From contig MU405245.1 of assembly GCA_022836615.1 (NCBI GenBank), forward strand, positions 230,082 to 294,081: 64,000 bases of DNA, given 5' to 3'. Both the position numbers and the translations under genes were made by a program. The stretch comes from Annulohypoxylon bovei var. microspora (taxonomy: Eukaryota; Ascomycota; Sordariomycetes; Xylariales; Hypoxylaceae). This document shows positions 1-11,344 of this stretch, one piece after another. Below the pieces are notes generated by a model. It saw nothing but the letters and a program-made list of their open reading frames with translations. It was not told where the DNA came from and searched no databases. Each line of letters begins with the position of its first letter. Position 1 is the stretch's first letter.

Positions 1-3000
1 GCGCAAGGCAGTCGCCGCAAAAGTCCCGGTTCGAGCAGTATATGCAGTGGTAGAAATCGTGCCCGAAAGTGGCCATGTTCTCGCAGTACTTGCCATCTAG
101 GGTCCGGCCGTCGCAAGTCCATGACCACCGGAGGACCGTGGTATCAATTTCGGGTGAGTGTTTCTGCTGCAGGGTAGACAGACAAGATTGAAGGAGGTCA
201 CGCACATATGCGGTATCGAGTTCTGGGATAGCCAGTTCGCCTTGTATGCCTTGGCTTTCGGATCCCTCGACCTCACTGTGGTCATTGTCGGCTTCCGGTT
301 TAGGTCTAGTCTTTGCGGCGGCTACGAGAGAGTCGACATACGCTTTAGCAGCTCCAATGCGTTGGACTTGCTGTGAGATGTCCGGAACCTGGGCATTGGT
401 AACCTCGACTATTTCCTTGGCTAGCTTTGTGGCCATATCTAATAGCCGTTCCTTGTCCACCTCGTTGTCTCTCTCAATGACATTGGCTTCGGAGAATAGC
501 GCGTCGGCAACGAGATCCATAGGTCCCAGAAAAGAGAGGGCAACGGCGGCATTCTTGAAGTCCTGGTACTGCTCCAGCGTCTTATGTATGATGGAGAACC
601 CAATCGTGTCGTTCTCGGATATATTGTCTGAGAGTATCTGGAACCCCTGTCTCATCCGCGATGTAAGTGCTGCCCTAGCCTGTTCCTTCTTGCCATGCAA
701 TGCATACACCGTGCCTAAGAATCCAGCCGCGTTACCGTAGTTAACGTCGGAGTCTGCCTCTGCTAATCTAGCTAGCGCGCTAGCGTGGTCTAGATGGTTC
801 TCGTCTATCATGCCTTGGAAGTAATGCTGTGCCAGCGCCGTAGAAGCATCCTGCCGTACGGTGAAGGCATTGAACCCGCCAACGTTGGAGAGCATGTCGC
901 GACTCTCCCTCCACAGCCGCAGAGCCTCATCTACGGCCTCAGTGCCGTCGGGCGACACCTTGTACGTATATGCCGCGACGCCCCGGTCGTAGAGGAGCAC
1001 CCCGCGGGCCTCACTCTCGGCGAAGAGATCGTCCTCAGTTATCTCTCCGGCACGTTCCTCGTCCGGTACGGGCATCGTCGCTGTCTCCATGGCGCGTACA
1101 ATTCCTTTAAGGATATCTGGATCGCTCTTCGCCACGGTGAACAGCTTAGATACGATCATATCGTGTTCGTTATCTCGCGCGATCATCTTCAGAACGTTGA
1201 CCATCGTTCCCTCCCCGTCCTCTTTGGCCAATATGCTCTTCAGCAATTGTATCGCCTCTGCATCCGGGAAACTCAGTCCGGCCTTGAGATAGCCCACCTG
1301 TCCATTCCTCGCCTTTATCAGGTCTTCGCTCTTGCACGCAATTAAAAAGTGCTCTGCCGCCCTCTGCGCGGCACCTGTCTCGTAGGTATACTGTCCTAAG
1401 AATAGATGTAACTCCACGATGTCCTTCGCTTCCGGCTTGGGCGTGGCACCCTCTCGTTCCGCCCCTTTCAGCGCTAGTTCTATATGCGCGATGGCCTCCT
1501 GTTTTCGGCCCTGGCTAAAGTGCGTCTCCCCCAAGCCACGGTGGCATATCCAACTAGGGTTTTCCTTTTCGATAGCACGCTCGTAGAGTGACACGACAGT
1601 GTCGGACTTGCAGCTCTGCCAGAACGCGGCTTCAGCGAGGCGCTCGTACCAGAGTGAGTCGAGCTCTGAGTCCGGAAGTCCTAGAAATTTCTGGCACCAG
1701 GTGCTCACGGAGTCCCAGTTGATATCATCGGCGCCGATAAAGGCGGGGCTATCAGGTCTAGATGAGCTTGCCTCGTCAGTTTTGAGATGCTCGGAGGTCT
1801 GCTGGAGCTTCTTTTCCTATTCCCGGAAAATGGTCAGTGTGAAGTCACTAAGGTCGTGGATCAGATTGGGAAAAACTCACCAGCCCCATCAACTCCTTGA
1901 TCCAGCCATAAGCGTTCAAGGCTCCCCAGCTCCTCTTTCTCAACAGACCTTCCACAATTACTTTCACAAACTCCTTCAAAAAGCCCCTTGTCGGGCTGAT
2001 AGGCAGCTGAACCTCATCCCGCCACTTCTTGTCCAGCCTTCGCACGACAGCCGAGTCCATCAACCATTTCTGCACACCCTCCATCTCATCCACATACCAC
2101 ACCATATGCTCGAAGCTTTCCTTGTGGCGTAATAACACTTTTTCGTCCTTAAATAGTTTGTACAAGTTCTCGCCAATCTCGATCTGCTCGCCCGGTGTCA
2201 ATGTTCCCTTTTCGTCGTCCTCGAGCTGGCGCAGCTGTCCCAGGTGGTACGGTAGCAGGCCGACCAGATACCACCCGATCTCCTTGGTCTGGTCATTGTG
2301 CTCCTTGTCCAGGTACTCAAACGCGCGGGTAACGATGGTGTGATGCGCCTCAAACTCATCTACCGCGATGGTGGCTTGGTTACTATGCAGGGCCGCGTCG
2401 AAGTCAAACTTGAACTTGTCCCGGATCGCCTTGTGCGCGAGGTCCCAAAGGAAGTTTCCGCAGAGCTCCTGGTCTACATTATTGATGGAGATGGTCATGC
2501 TGATGGTTGAGCGGTCCCTAGAGTGCGATAATTTGCCTGAGACGTCTTTATCCTTCTGCAGGTAGTCCTTGACGCCATCTTGGCCGTAGACATAGTTGTC
2601 CTCCAGCTTCAGGACGGCAGAGTACTTATTCTTGATGATGAATTGCAAGGATGCGAGGGACTCCGTGCCAGAGTAGAGGAACTTTCATACTGTCAGTTAA
2701 CTCTACACGACTAGGTAGGGGTGTAGGAGTAAGAAAACTCACCATAGCAGCCTCGAGCTGGTCCAACGCCATGGGTTGGTTGCAAAACAGAACCCACTTC
2801 AGCAGTTCGTTCAGCTCTTTGATCTCGTCCGCCGTCAGTGACCTCTGTAGGTTCTTGATGGCCGCCTCATGACTGCTCATCGGCTGGTCAAGCATGCGGT
2901 CCAGCTCCCGGACTGCAGTGCGCGTGCTTAGTAGGCGTATCACATCATCGAGCCCGAATTGCAGGCGAGAATAACTTCCGCTAACGTTCTGCGGCAGCTT

Positions 3001-4701
3001 CTCGATGATCTTGTCTCGCGCCCTCCGCTGGTCCGAGTCGGGCTTCGAGTGCTCCAACATGCCCCGCTTAGTGAGCGCCTCGCCGATCACGATGCGCATG
3101 TCCGGCCCGTTATGGTCCTCCATCTGGATTCTCAGCGCGCTGCCAGTACTGGCGCCTCCCGGCCTGCTGGCGAACTGGTCGTCCGTCCCGCTCACCAGCA
3201 CGCGCACGCGCCCGGCCGACTCTTCGGCCAGCTTGGAGCCGAAGACGAACTTGAGCAGTATCTCGGTCTGCTTGTCGGGCAGGTTCTCGAGCCCGTCGAA
3301 CACGAGGTAATACGTGACGCCCGACGCGTACGCCCCGATCTTCAGCTCCCCCCACAGCGCGTCCAGGGTCTCGAGACTCGCCGAGCGGCGGAATATGCCG
3401 GGGCCGGCGTCGCACGCCTTACCGAGCGGCTTTTGGACGGTCGCGTCGACGCGCGCGATCTGGAACGCCATGTACTTTAAGGCCGAGTGCACGGGGGTCT
3501 TCTCGTCGTCGTACTTTTTCGTGCTTGCGGGGAAGAAGTAATGCGCTACATACGTGCGTCCTTTTTGTTCCTCGAGGCGCTTTGTTATGAGAGCGCTAGC
3601 CGAGGTCTTACCTGAGGACGCGGGTCCCGACAGGATGAGAACGTGTGAGTTCTCCTTGTCCTTATTAGGTGCTGTCCATGCGGTGTAAGCATCGTGCGTC
3701 CAGATCCAAGATCCCGTCTGGTTGAGACATCTATCGTAGATATTGATGCACGTTTGCGTGGTGTTAGTATCGAGCCGCACCGTTGCCGGCACGCCGAGTG
3801 TGTCGCGGATCTTGATAAGCGTCTTGCTACGATCGGCGTCGTCCTTGAATGACTGCACGTCCTTCTGCGTCTCCTGTACCAACAGGTGCGTCTCCTCGGT
3901 CGTCTTTCCGAAGACGACGGATTGCTCGAGGAGTATCGCAACATCGTGCTGTGTCTCGACCACCACCGCGAGCGTGACGGTCCCCTCAACATCGCGCTGC
4001 TGCTGCAGTAGCCGCTTAAAATTGGCCATTTCATCGCCTAAACCTGAGTCGTCGTCGAAAATGGACTTGATCTGCCGCAGGAGGCGGTCCCGCTTGCGGC
4101 CCTGGCGGTACTTGACGACATGAGCGCAGAGCTTGACAAAACTGATCATGACAAGGTGAATGCTCCGAATGAGCACAGAGTCGACATTTTTCATCGACGT
4201 GTAGATTTGGAATTGGGAGAGCGCCGAAGACACTTCACTAAAGACCTGGTCGACGGCGTCGTTGTAACCTTTGATAGCCTCGGGAATATCAAATACGATA
4301 CATAGAGCGCTGCTGGCGATGTTAGCCGCCGATGAAGGGATGGGGATCTAGAAGCGTCAGCGGCTATCGAGACAAGTGTGTGCAATCCAACATACGAACG
4401 AAGAAGCCTGGGAAGCAGCCCCGACAAGCAGTTTCAGGTACTTGAGCGACTTGAGTCCCACGCTTTTCGCCTTATCCCACTTGTCCTCCTGCTCTGGGTC
4501 GATGCCATATGACGCTTTGCTAGTAACGTCCTCAATCTTCCTCTGCACGTCGTCAAATCCCTTCACGTCGCCTCTCTGCAGCGATTCTCCGCAAATTTCC
4601 TCGAACGCCTTAGCCGCCGCAGCCCACATCTCCTTCATAGACGCTTCCTGCCCGGATGGCGGCTTCTGCGCCGGTGCGTCCGACGGTTGTTGGCCTTTCA
4701 T
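1..4701 (-). CDS. STAND/NLR-like protein: Goodbye domain, P-loop NTPase, TPR region, Cys-rich C-terminus (3' end outside window)
   Basis: Probable signal-transduction NTPase of the fungal NLR-like group, a family linked to non-self recognition. Exons read 4701-4396, 4347-2743, 2681-1881 and 1816 to the window edge; introns are 48, 61 and 64 nt, all phase 0. The second intron has to use an AAAG acceptor, because the nearer CAG leads into a stop. The ATG at 4701 starts a Goodbye-type N-terminal domain (MWAAAAKAFEEICG near residue 25). A Walker A motif GPASSGKT lies near residue 343 and a Walker B-like LVFDGLENL near 450. TPR-like helices are clear around 1560-1440 (WICHRGLGETHFSQGRKQEA). The last visible residues hold a ZZ-like cysteine cluster (TCDGRTLDGKYCEN, then CIYCSNRDFCGDC). 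At least 1509 residues are encoded and no inactivating change is seen. The end of the protein is missing from the window. Confidence 0.85.
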
Positions 4702-5711
4702 CGCGTTCCAGGTCTATTAGGAATACAATTACCAGGAGTCAGGTATTCAGAGTTAGAAAGAGAACCCATGTGGTATTAAAGCAACCGGGTATGGGCCTTG
4801 AAGGAAATAATATTCTCGCGTCGTCAGCCTATGCTAGAGATGTGGGTTGCATTTCAGCTGACGGGCTGGAAAATGGGGGCCAAATCTGAAGTCGATTGAC
4901 CAAACCCCAGTGTACCATCGTGCCATGGCTATCCTCATACATCGGTCGGTCTAGCTAATGAGACAAAATAAGAAGATCGCCCGACGCATGCACGGAATGG
5001 CTCCATGAAACCGTGATGTATTTATATGCACCATAACCGGGGTACCGTATGTACCACCCCGGTATAGGTGCTAATTATTTACATAATATCAGTAAGTAAG
5101 CCCTAAAGCCTGTGGCGTATACATCCTGGTCTAAGTGAAGAAGATTCGTCAACCCGCTATTAATTCCTGATGCGCTTATTAATGGCAGTGTCATTTCGAG
5201 ACAGGGGTGTCCTATAATTATGAGCACATCTGCCACTAAGTCCCCCTATAATTAGTGAGCTACGGCGCTTTATCTACCCCTTACAGAATCAACCATTTGA
5301 ATTGCGAGCACTTACACTGGATGACCTAGCCTTCATTTAGTAGCAATCACTAAGATAATATATAACGAGCGGATAGATCAAATATTATATTCATTCCGTT
5401 TTCGAGTTGTCAAGTCACATAGCGTACTTACCCTCTAAATCTAAATTAATTCATTGACTAACCTAACCTAATGCCTAGGTTAGTTGCAATACCTCCTTTT
5501 ATAACTCCTGTGAAAGGTATTGCGTTATATTAGAACCAATAAGTCTCTTTCCTGATACACCGAGTCGTAATAAGTTAAAGTCCAATCTATGTAAACCTTC
5601 GACGATTCGTGGTCAGGGGCGACAGTAAGGTCAACGATAGCTGTGGCAGCATTGCCAGGTACGAGCCCCCCGCTGTAAGTTAAGTATATCCACCGGCTAT
5701 ACCATGTTAGT
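4702..5711. other. Intergenic, AT-rich
   Basis: This is the upstream side of the STAND gene and the downstream side of the SRR1-like gene. I see no reading frame with coding character, no RNA gene and no clear repeat. Confidence 0.5.
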
Positions 5712-6788
5712 TTAAGGGACTACAATCAAATTAGCCAGTGCTGTCGTCAAATCAGACGCTCCGGAAGACTGGGAGGGTTTCTTAACGTACAACGCACTGT
5801 TTTTGAAATCTTCACGGGCACCTTCCCCGCGAAGCCTGTTGCCATAATCGTAATATGGCCATTTGCTTAGACTCGATCCTGGGATAGGTACTTGGTCATA
5901 CTCACTCATCATCCTTCTCGTCCGGGCGGAGTCCATATCTCTCATAGTTCCCAAGGTCGCCGCTAGCTCCCTCTCGTGATCTGCCAGCGGTACCTCGGGC
6001 TTCCAATACATGGCAGCAGGCCTAGCAATGTCAGCAACGATCTCTCGAATCGGTATGGGGGAGTTGTGAGCCATCACAAGGGTGCGTTCGTCAATCATTG
6101 TGAATGCGCGGGCGCCGTGGCCTTGGATGATTCGGATTCCCACCTTTATCAGTGCCTCTTCGCAGACTGGAGTATAAGCAGGGTCTTGGACATAAATAGG
6201 TATATTGCTCGATAAGTTCTTCTTCACTAAAGTACGTGCTATTGTCAAAGCTAGAGCATGCTCCTTTTGATGCCGTATCCTATCATGGAGGACTGAAATG
6301 GATCCTAGGCCGAATGCTACGATTTTGTCGATCTTGGGCATGGTTGTAGACTCTAAGGTATTGATAAGGTTTCTGCATTTCTCGCTGGCTTCCCACTCTC
6401 TTGATGCGAATTCCATTTCTGATCCTACCTCGGCTACTGAAAACTGAGGTGGCCGCTTTATAAACGGTTCAGGGAGGAAAGCCATGAACAAATGTCGTTT
6501 TCCAGCCTCAGCGAGGCCTGTCAGTATCCTTTCACTGCCAAAGCGTATAATGTTGTGCCGCTCCAACTTACCTTTCAACTGTTGTCCATTAACCATGTAT
6601 TCATCGTCAGGTATACCTTCATACCTCAGACTGCCGAAACAAGGATTTGGCAGACTATGAGTTCTGCCATCGATAGCTCGTAATTTGAAATGCTCGCTGT
6701 TCTTACTTAGCTCGTTCTCAATATAATTGAGATGCAAAACGGTGAATAGGCGCTGTTCACCTGTCTTCTGGACATTAGATGTCGACAT
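5712..6788 (-). CDS. SRR1-like domain protein
   Basis: Single-exon gene of 358 codons with an ATG at 6788. The central part matches the SRR1-like fold: IDKIVAFGLGSIS near residue 155, a helix rich in HQKEHALALTIAR, a strand with YVQDPAYTPVCEEAL and a following G-rich turn (GHGARAFTMID). SRR1 family proteins are linked to circadian and regulatory roles in plants and yeast, and their biochemical activity is poorly known. Many fungal paralogues carry this long N-terminal extension (here about 150 residues). It is divergent from the HET gene and shares 719 bp of upstream DNA with it. No signal peptide or membrane segment is seen. The family call rests on motif order; the exact role is unknown. 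Confidence 0.72.
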   Translation of the reverse strand: MSTSNVQKTGEQRLFTVLHLNYIENELSKNSEHFKLRAIDGRTHSLPNPCFGSLRYEGIPDDEYMVNGQQLKGKLERHNIIRFGSERILTGLAEAGKRHLFMAFLPEPFIKRPPQFSVAEVGSEMEFASREWEASEKCRNLINTLESTTMPKIDKIVAFGLGSISVLHDRIRHQKEHALALTIARTLVKKNLSSNIPIYVQDPAYTPVCEEALIKVGIRIIQGHGARAFTMIDERTLVMAHNSPIPIREIVADIARPAAMYWKPEVPLADHERELAATLGTMRDMDSARTRRMMSEYDQVPIPGSSLSKWPYYDYGNRLRGEGAREDFKNSALYVKKPSQSSGASDLTTALANLIVVP

Positions 6789-7507
6789 TATGGCAGTTAT
6801 TATTAGGTACTTAATCTAGAATTAACCTAGGTAGGTAGTGATTGTTGAATGATGGTAGAACTGTATGTTAAATAAATATCTACGATACCTACTAGGTACG
6901 TTAGCACGATGACCACTTAAGTAGGTACCTATATATACCTCGTCAATGCAATCATACATCGCTAAACGGAGTTGGAGTTACGATACAAATACTAGGTAAG
7001 CAAATAGCTTCTTTCAATTTATTTCCAAGGTGTCACATTTGTAAACAAAGGCCATTGTATTGAATCAAGAATGACCAATTAACTCAACAGATTCTTTTGC
7101 ACGAGATTAGGGAATTATATCTAGGTTAGTACGTAGATACTTACCTGGGTAGTTAGGTACCAGTGCTGTTAGAATGACTATAAGTGAGGCAACTAGGCGT
7201 AAAATTACAGTAACTCTTCACTAACGATAATAGATATAGCTTTTCGTTTGTACCTAATGCTTCGCCCGCCCCTCGTCCAGCCAGTCTTACCAGATCTAGT
7301 GCGGGGAGATCCAGCCCTACCCCGGTCCAAGTGATGACAACCCAACCCTGCTGAGAGACGCCTTGCATTTCAAGGCTTCTACTATTCAACCCTATTCATC
7401 AAGTATAAAGTTCGCATCTTAAGCCAACGACTCGTTTAGTTTGCCTGAATACTACGGTAAATTCGTTTACTACTACTTAGTAGTTAGGTAAATTATTCTT
7501 CGAAACA
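6789..7507. promoter_or_regulatory. Shared upstream region between divergent SRR1-like and HET genes
   Basis: AT-rich 719 bp with several TAGGTA/GGTACCTA-like short repeats. It must contain both promoters because the genes diverge. No discrete box could be assigned with confidence. Confidence 0.4.
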
Positions 7508-9655
7508 ATGAATCGCCTTTGTACGAGGTGTAAAGTACTCGGACTAGACGACAATGCGTTAGGTGGACGTACAATACTGAATGACGAGGGTGAAGCGAGT
7601 CTCGAGCTGCCGTTTGACCAGCCCGATATTGACGGAGAAGGAAATATTCCACTAGATTACCAACTTACTGATCAATTTCCCGCATTTCCAAAGTTAGCGA
7701 CGGCTTCTCGCGCAGGATGTAACTTTTGCAGGTTACTGAAAGATGCCATCGACAGCTTCGTAAAATTTGAGGGAGAACAAGTGGTCGATATTTTTATGGA
7801 GTACCGATGGAGTCAAGGTCGGAATGAGAAGCTCGGGCTGACAGGTCTATTTGTGACACTAAAGCTAGCAGATCAAGCCGTTGCGCTTCGATATCTAGCC
7901 TCGAATAGACAGCAGTCCCTGCGATTTCTTATTGACGGTGAGCCAGGTGGGTAGTCTAGATCCCCTATCCGTAGGTACCTATGTGTAGGCATCCTACTTC
8001 ATGTCGTCTAAAGCTTAGTAGGAGAATGCTCTCGGTGGCTTAATCTTAGGCCACCTCTTATCGTACATGCTTTACATCCTGAAAACCTCGCCATGATACA
8101 GGAAGGGCTAAACCAGTGTCAACAACATGACCACCACCTTAACAAAGCAGGTCACTTTCTACCAACTCGACTTATTGAAATTGGAAATTACAGTTCTAGA
8201 ACCGAGCTTCGCCTAGTTGAAACAGATTTCCGCATAAGAAGGACGGCGCCTCAATATGTCGCTCTGAGTTATTGTTGGGGATCGCCGAGTGACTCGGCGA
8301 CGCAGTTCAAGACAGAAAAGGGGACACTCGAAAATAGAATTTCTGGGTTCTCATTCGACTCAATGACTCAGGTGATGCGCGACGCCGTCACTGTAGCAAG
8401 AGCGCTATCCGTGCCCTATATATGGATCGACGCCCTTTGCATCGTCCAAGACGATCGCGTCGACTAGGAACGGGAATCAACCACCATAGCGGACGTCTAC
8501 CGTCAAGCGTACATCACGATATGCACGCCGGGATCTTCCTCCTGCCACGAAGGCTTTCTGGAGCGCAGACCAAAAAGCATCACCATTCCTTTTGAGTCGA
8601 AGATTAATCCAGCGATAAGAGGCTCATATAATGTGCGCATGGGCGGACGCGCGTCAGCGTCTAATTCTATCGCCGAGGGTCTCGACCTCACGTACGACGA
8701 ATTGATTCACGACCGGTCCTCGTGGAGCCAACGCGCCTGGACTTTCCAAGAAGCCGTGCTCTCAACGCGAGCATTACACTTCGGATCGTTCGAGCTTTCA
8801 CACCAATGTTCAGAGCGCGTCCGGTCAGAAGCAGGACTTTCTTCCTATCCCACGGAGACTGACGTCGGGATATCAAACGACCTCGCCAACGCCCCAGCTC
8901 GTCACGCCATGTGGAATGAACTTATGAGCCGCTACATGCCCCGCCATCTAACCCACGAAACGGACCGGCTCCCCGCGATCTCCGGCTTAGCTAGAATAAT
9001 AGGCCACGGCCCTAAGGACTACTACGCGGGTCTCTGGAGGCAGAGCCTCGTCGTCGATCTCTGTTGGGTTAGGCACGCAGACGACATCATTCCAACCGAT
9101 ACTAAAGACGAGATCCTGCGCATCCTCAATGTCAAGCAACCGTACATCGCTCCATCATGGAGTTGGGCCGCGCGGAGGCAATCCTTCGAGCATCTGATCG
9201 ACGTTAACGACTACAGGGACGAGACGTGTTCGGTCGTTGCGTCAACAACGCCGCAAGGGTTGGACCCGTTCGGGCAGATCAAAGGCGGGTTGCTTACGGT
9301 ACGTGGGGTTGTCGTACCCTTGCCTTCTAATATTATCCATGATCCACCGCCTGGGGCTCAGCAATCGTTGCTCCACCACAAGTATGTCCACGAAAAGGAC
9401 AGGAGGATAGCGCAAGCAAGTTTGGACTGGTGGATGCAGGACCCAGAAGATGGAGCGGATTTATCGATGTTGCTGCTTACAAGTTATCTTTACCCATTTG
9501 AAGGCTTGCGTCGCCAGGTCCGAGTAGGGGTTGGTATTATACTACATCCTAGCAAGACTCAAGGGCGGTATGTCAGAGTTGGTGCTTTCAGGACTGATAG
9601 GTATGGTTTCGGGCTATTTCAACGCTCAAGTTATCAGACTGTCAAGATTATATGA
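7508..9655 (+). pseudogene. HET-domain (heterokaryon incompatibility) protein interrupted by one in-frame TAG
   Basis: The frame reads as a typical HET-domain protein. It has an N-terminal Cys-rich segment (LCTRCKVLG; AGCNFCRLLKDAI), then LPTRLIEIG, YVALSYCWG, MRDAVTVARALSVPYIWIDALCIVQDD, and after the stop ERESTTIADVYRQAYITI and the SWSQRAWTFQEAVLS block. A frame-consistent intron is 7951-8049 (donor gtagtc, acceptor cttag); the donor is weak. TAG at 8465-8467 falls where the family has Trp (DDxxDWxxE). The rest, about 395 codons to 9655, stays open in the same frame, so a single change truncates it inside the HET domain. HET proteins trigger incompatibility cell death in fungi. Alternatives are a base-call error or stop readthrough; an intron cannot explain it, since no donor precedes the TAG at intron distance that keeps the conserved block. 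Confidence 0.82.
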
Positions 9656-9821
9656 AGTGCTTTCTATGTGCTACGAAAACTCGAAGTGGCATCTTGTGCC
9701 TAAGCATACAACTCCTTTTTGGTGTAATTATTTAATTACGCGCACTGACATAAGTCGTGGTTATGCCCTGCATCCTGCTCCTAGACGTCTCTTAGACGTA
9801 GTTGTTACCGGAAATATTTCC

Positions 9822-10472
9822 TTATTTCTTCGTCGCAACCTTAGCCAAGTCGGCTAGGGCATCGCGACGCTTGAACTTGGCATCCTGAATGACACCTATC
9901 ACCATTTCGTCAGCATATTTGCAAATACTTTCAGGACCTTAATAATACTTACTCGCATCAGCATCACTGGAGAAGTTACCGGTCCACTCGATAAAAGTGC
10001 TGTTCTCATGTTCGCCCGAGGTGACAGGGTACAGGCGGATAGTGGAGAGAACCGACGAATAGCTGAGTTCAGGCTTGGCAGTGATGACACTGTAGGTGAT
10101 GTAATGGTTGATAGTCTCCAATTACTGTCAGCACTTCCACTCTGGGATGCGGGCTCTCGCGAGGCGAGTGACTAGGTAGGTAATTGGTTCAACATACACT
10201 GTGCTCCTCCTGCTTCACCTCGAGCTGGGTACCATCGTTGAAAACCCACTGGACAACTTGGGTCTCATCACTAGCACCCTTGACGAACTGGCTAGATTTC
10301 AGAGTAGACCAGAATTTGTTAAAGTCCTGGACTGATGGGTGTTAGAGGTACATGAGCATGGCTGATTGAAGCAGCTACTTGACTTACGCTTGATGAGATG
10401 CCAGACGTGACTGAGAGGTGCCTTGATGACGGCAGACTCCACAACGGAAGTAGAGGTTGGGATCGACGACAT
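9822..10472 (-). CDS. Small SRPBCC/START-like (Bet v 1-fold) protein
   Basis: Four exons: 10472-10388, 10331-10198, 10115-9953 and 9895-9822. Introns are 56, 82 and 57 nt, and the joined frame gives 151 residues ending VATKK. The start is the ATG at 10472 (MSSIPTSTSVVESAVIKAPLSHVW). The N-terminus VxxSAVIKAPLSHVWxLI and the later strand pattern (VVQWVFNDGTQLEVKQEEHS, HYITYSVI, STFIEWTGNFSSDAD) fit the SRPBCC/polyketide-cyclase-like fold common as a small soluble fungal protein. Such proteins bind hydrophobic ligands; no ligand can be named here. The third exon uses an unusual GGAG acceptor, because the nearer CAG would give an immediate stop. It converges on the HET pseudogene and diverges from the FAD oxidase. 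Confidence 0.75.
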
Positions 10473-11344
10473 GATGATTGTTGAATTGCTATCCTGGTTT
10501 CTTCGTGAATTGGAAGACGATGGATTGTGGTTTAATGGAATTTTAGAGAAGAGAGAAGCATGAGTTAAAGAGAAAGAGATGGAAAGTTGTTGGAAAGCTT
10601 GGAAGTTATCTTGTTTTGAAGAGCTAGACTTTGATGTGGTTTGTACCTGCAGCAAACGAAGTCATAACGTCACCGCATGAGGGGCATCTACCTACAAGGG
10701 CTTAGAAGATGCAGGTGTTTGTGGGCCCACATCATGGCACCTGCTATCAACTAGGTAGTACATCACAGGTTCAAAGCATATGAAGCTGAACTGAAATGTT
10801 TTAGACACACAAATAGATTACTATAACTTATTCTCTAGAGTAAAACACAACCCTTGCATGCGCTTTGTTTCGTGTCTTGTGTCTAGAAAGGGAAGCAATT
10901 ATGTTCCGTACCACTTCAATTACTAGCTACATCCCTATTTCCTCCCTTAACCCCGCTTTAGGTCCTACGAAGTACCTTAGTACCTACCTAGGCATAGTTA
11001 ATGATTCTTTTAGAAGCTTCCCACGTTCTTCTTCTTTCATAAACGAATATTCCATCTAATAGTTTAGACAGTTGCAAGTTTTAATACACGAAGAGATGAT
11101 TTTAACACACCTACAGCCTTGGAAAAAGGAGGCATTCAGGTATTGCTAAATATTTCCCAAATAGGCAAATCCGGGGGTAGCCATAGTGGGGAGATACGGA
11201 AGTAGTGGGACTTCGGAACCGTCATGCACGGGGCAGGAGCAGTCTTGGCCGGTCCTGGCGGATATAAACACCTAGGTACCCCTTCATATTTTTCTTGTGT
11301 GTCTCAAACAGTTCTCCTCACAATTTATGGTCCATTTGCACAAA
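10473..11344. other. Intergenic region between divergent SRPBCC-like and FAD-oxidase genes
   Basis: Carries both promoters. A purine-rich stretch on the + strand at about 10545-10580 is the pyrimidine-rich leader of the SRPBCC gene. Nothing else is recognised apart from the TATA-like box listed separately. Confidence 0.5.
11263..11268 (+). promoter_or_regulatory. TATA-like box of the FAD oxidase gene
   Basis: TATAAA in the context gatataaacac lies 59 and 77 bp upstream of the two candidate ATGs (11327, 11345). The spacing fits a fungal core promoter with a short leader. Confidence 0.4.

Noticed and set aside
246..2132. Several plus-strand frames of 160-180 codons at the left edge
   Set aside because: They are antisense shadows of the STAND gene, whose TPR and cysteine motifs read on the minus strand.
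8440..8470. Intron hiding the HET TAG
   Set aside because: No donor-acceptor pair of fungal size removes the TAG while keeping the conserved blocks on both sides.
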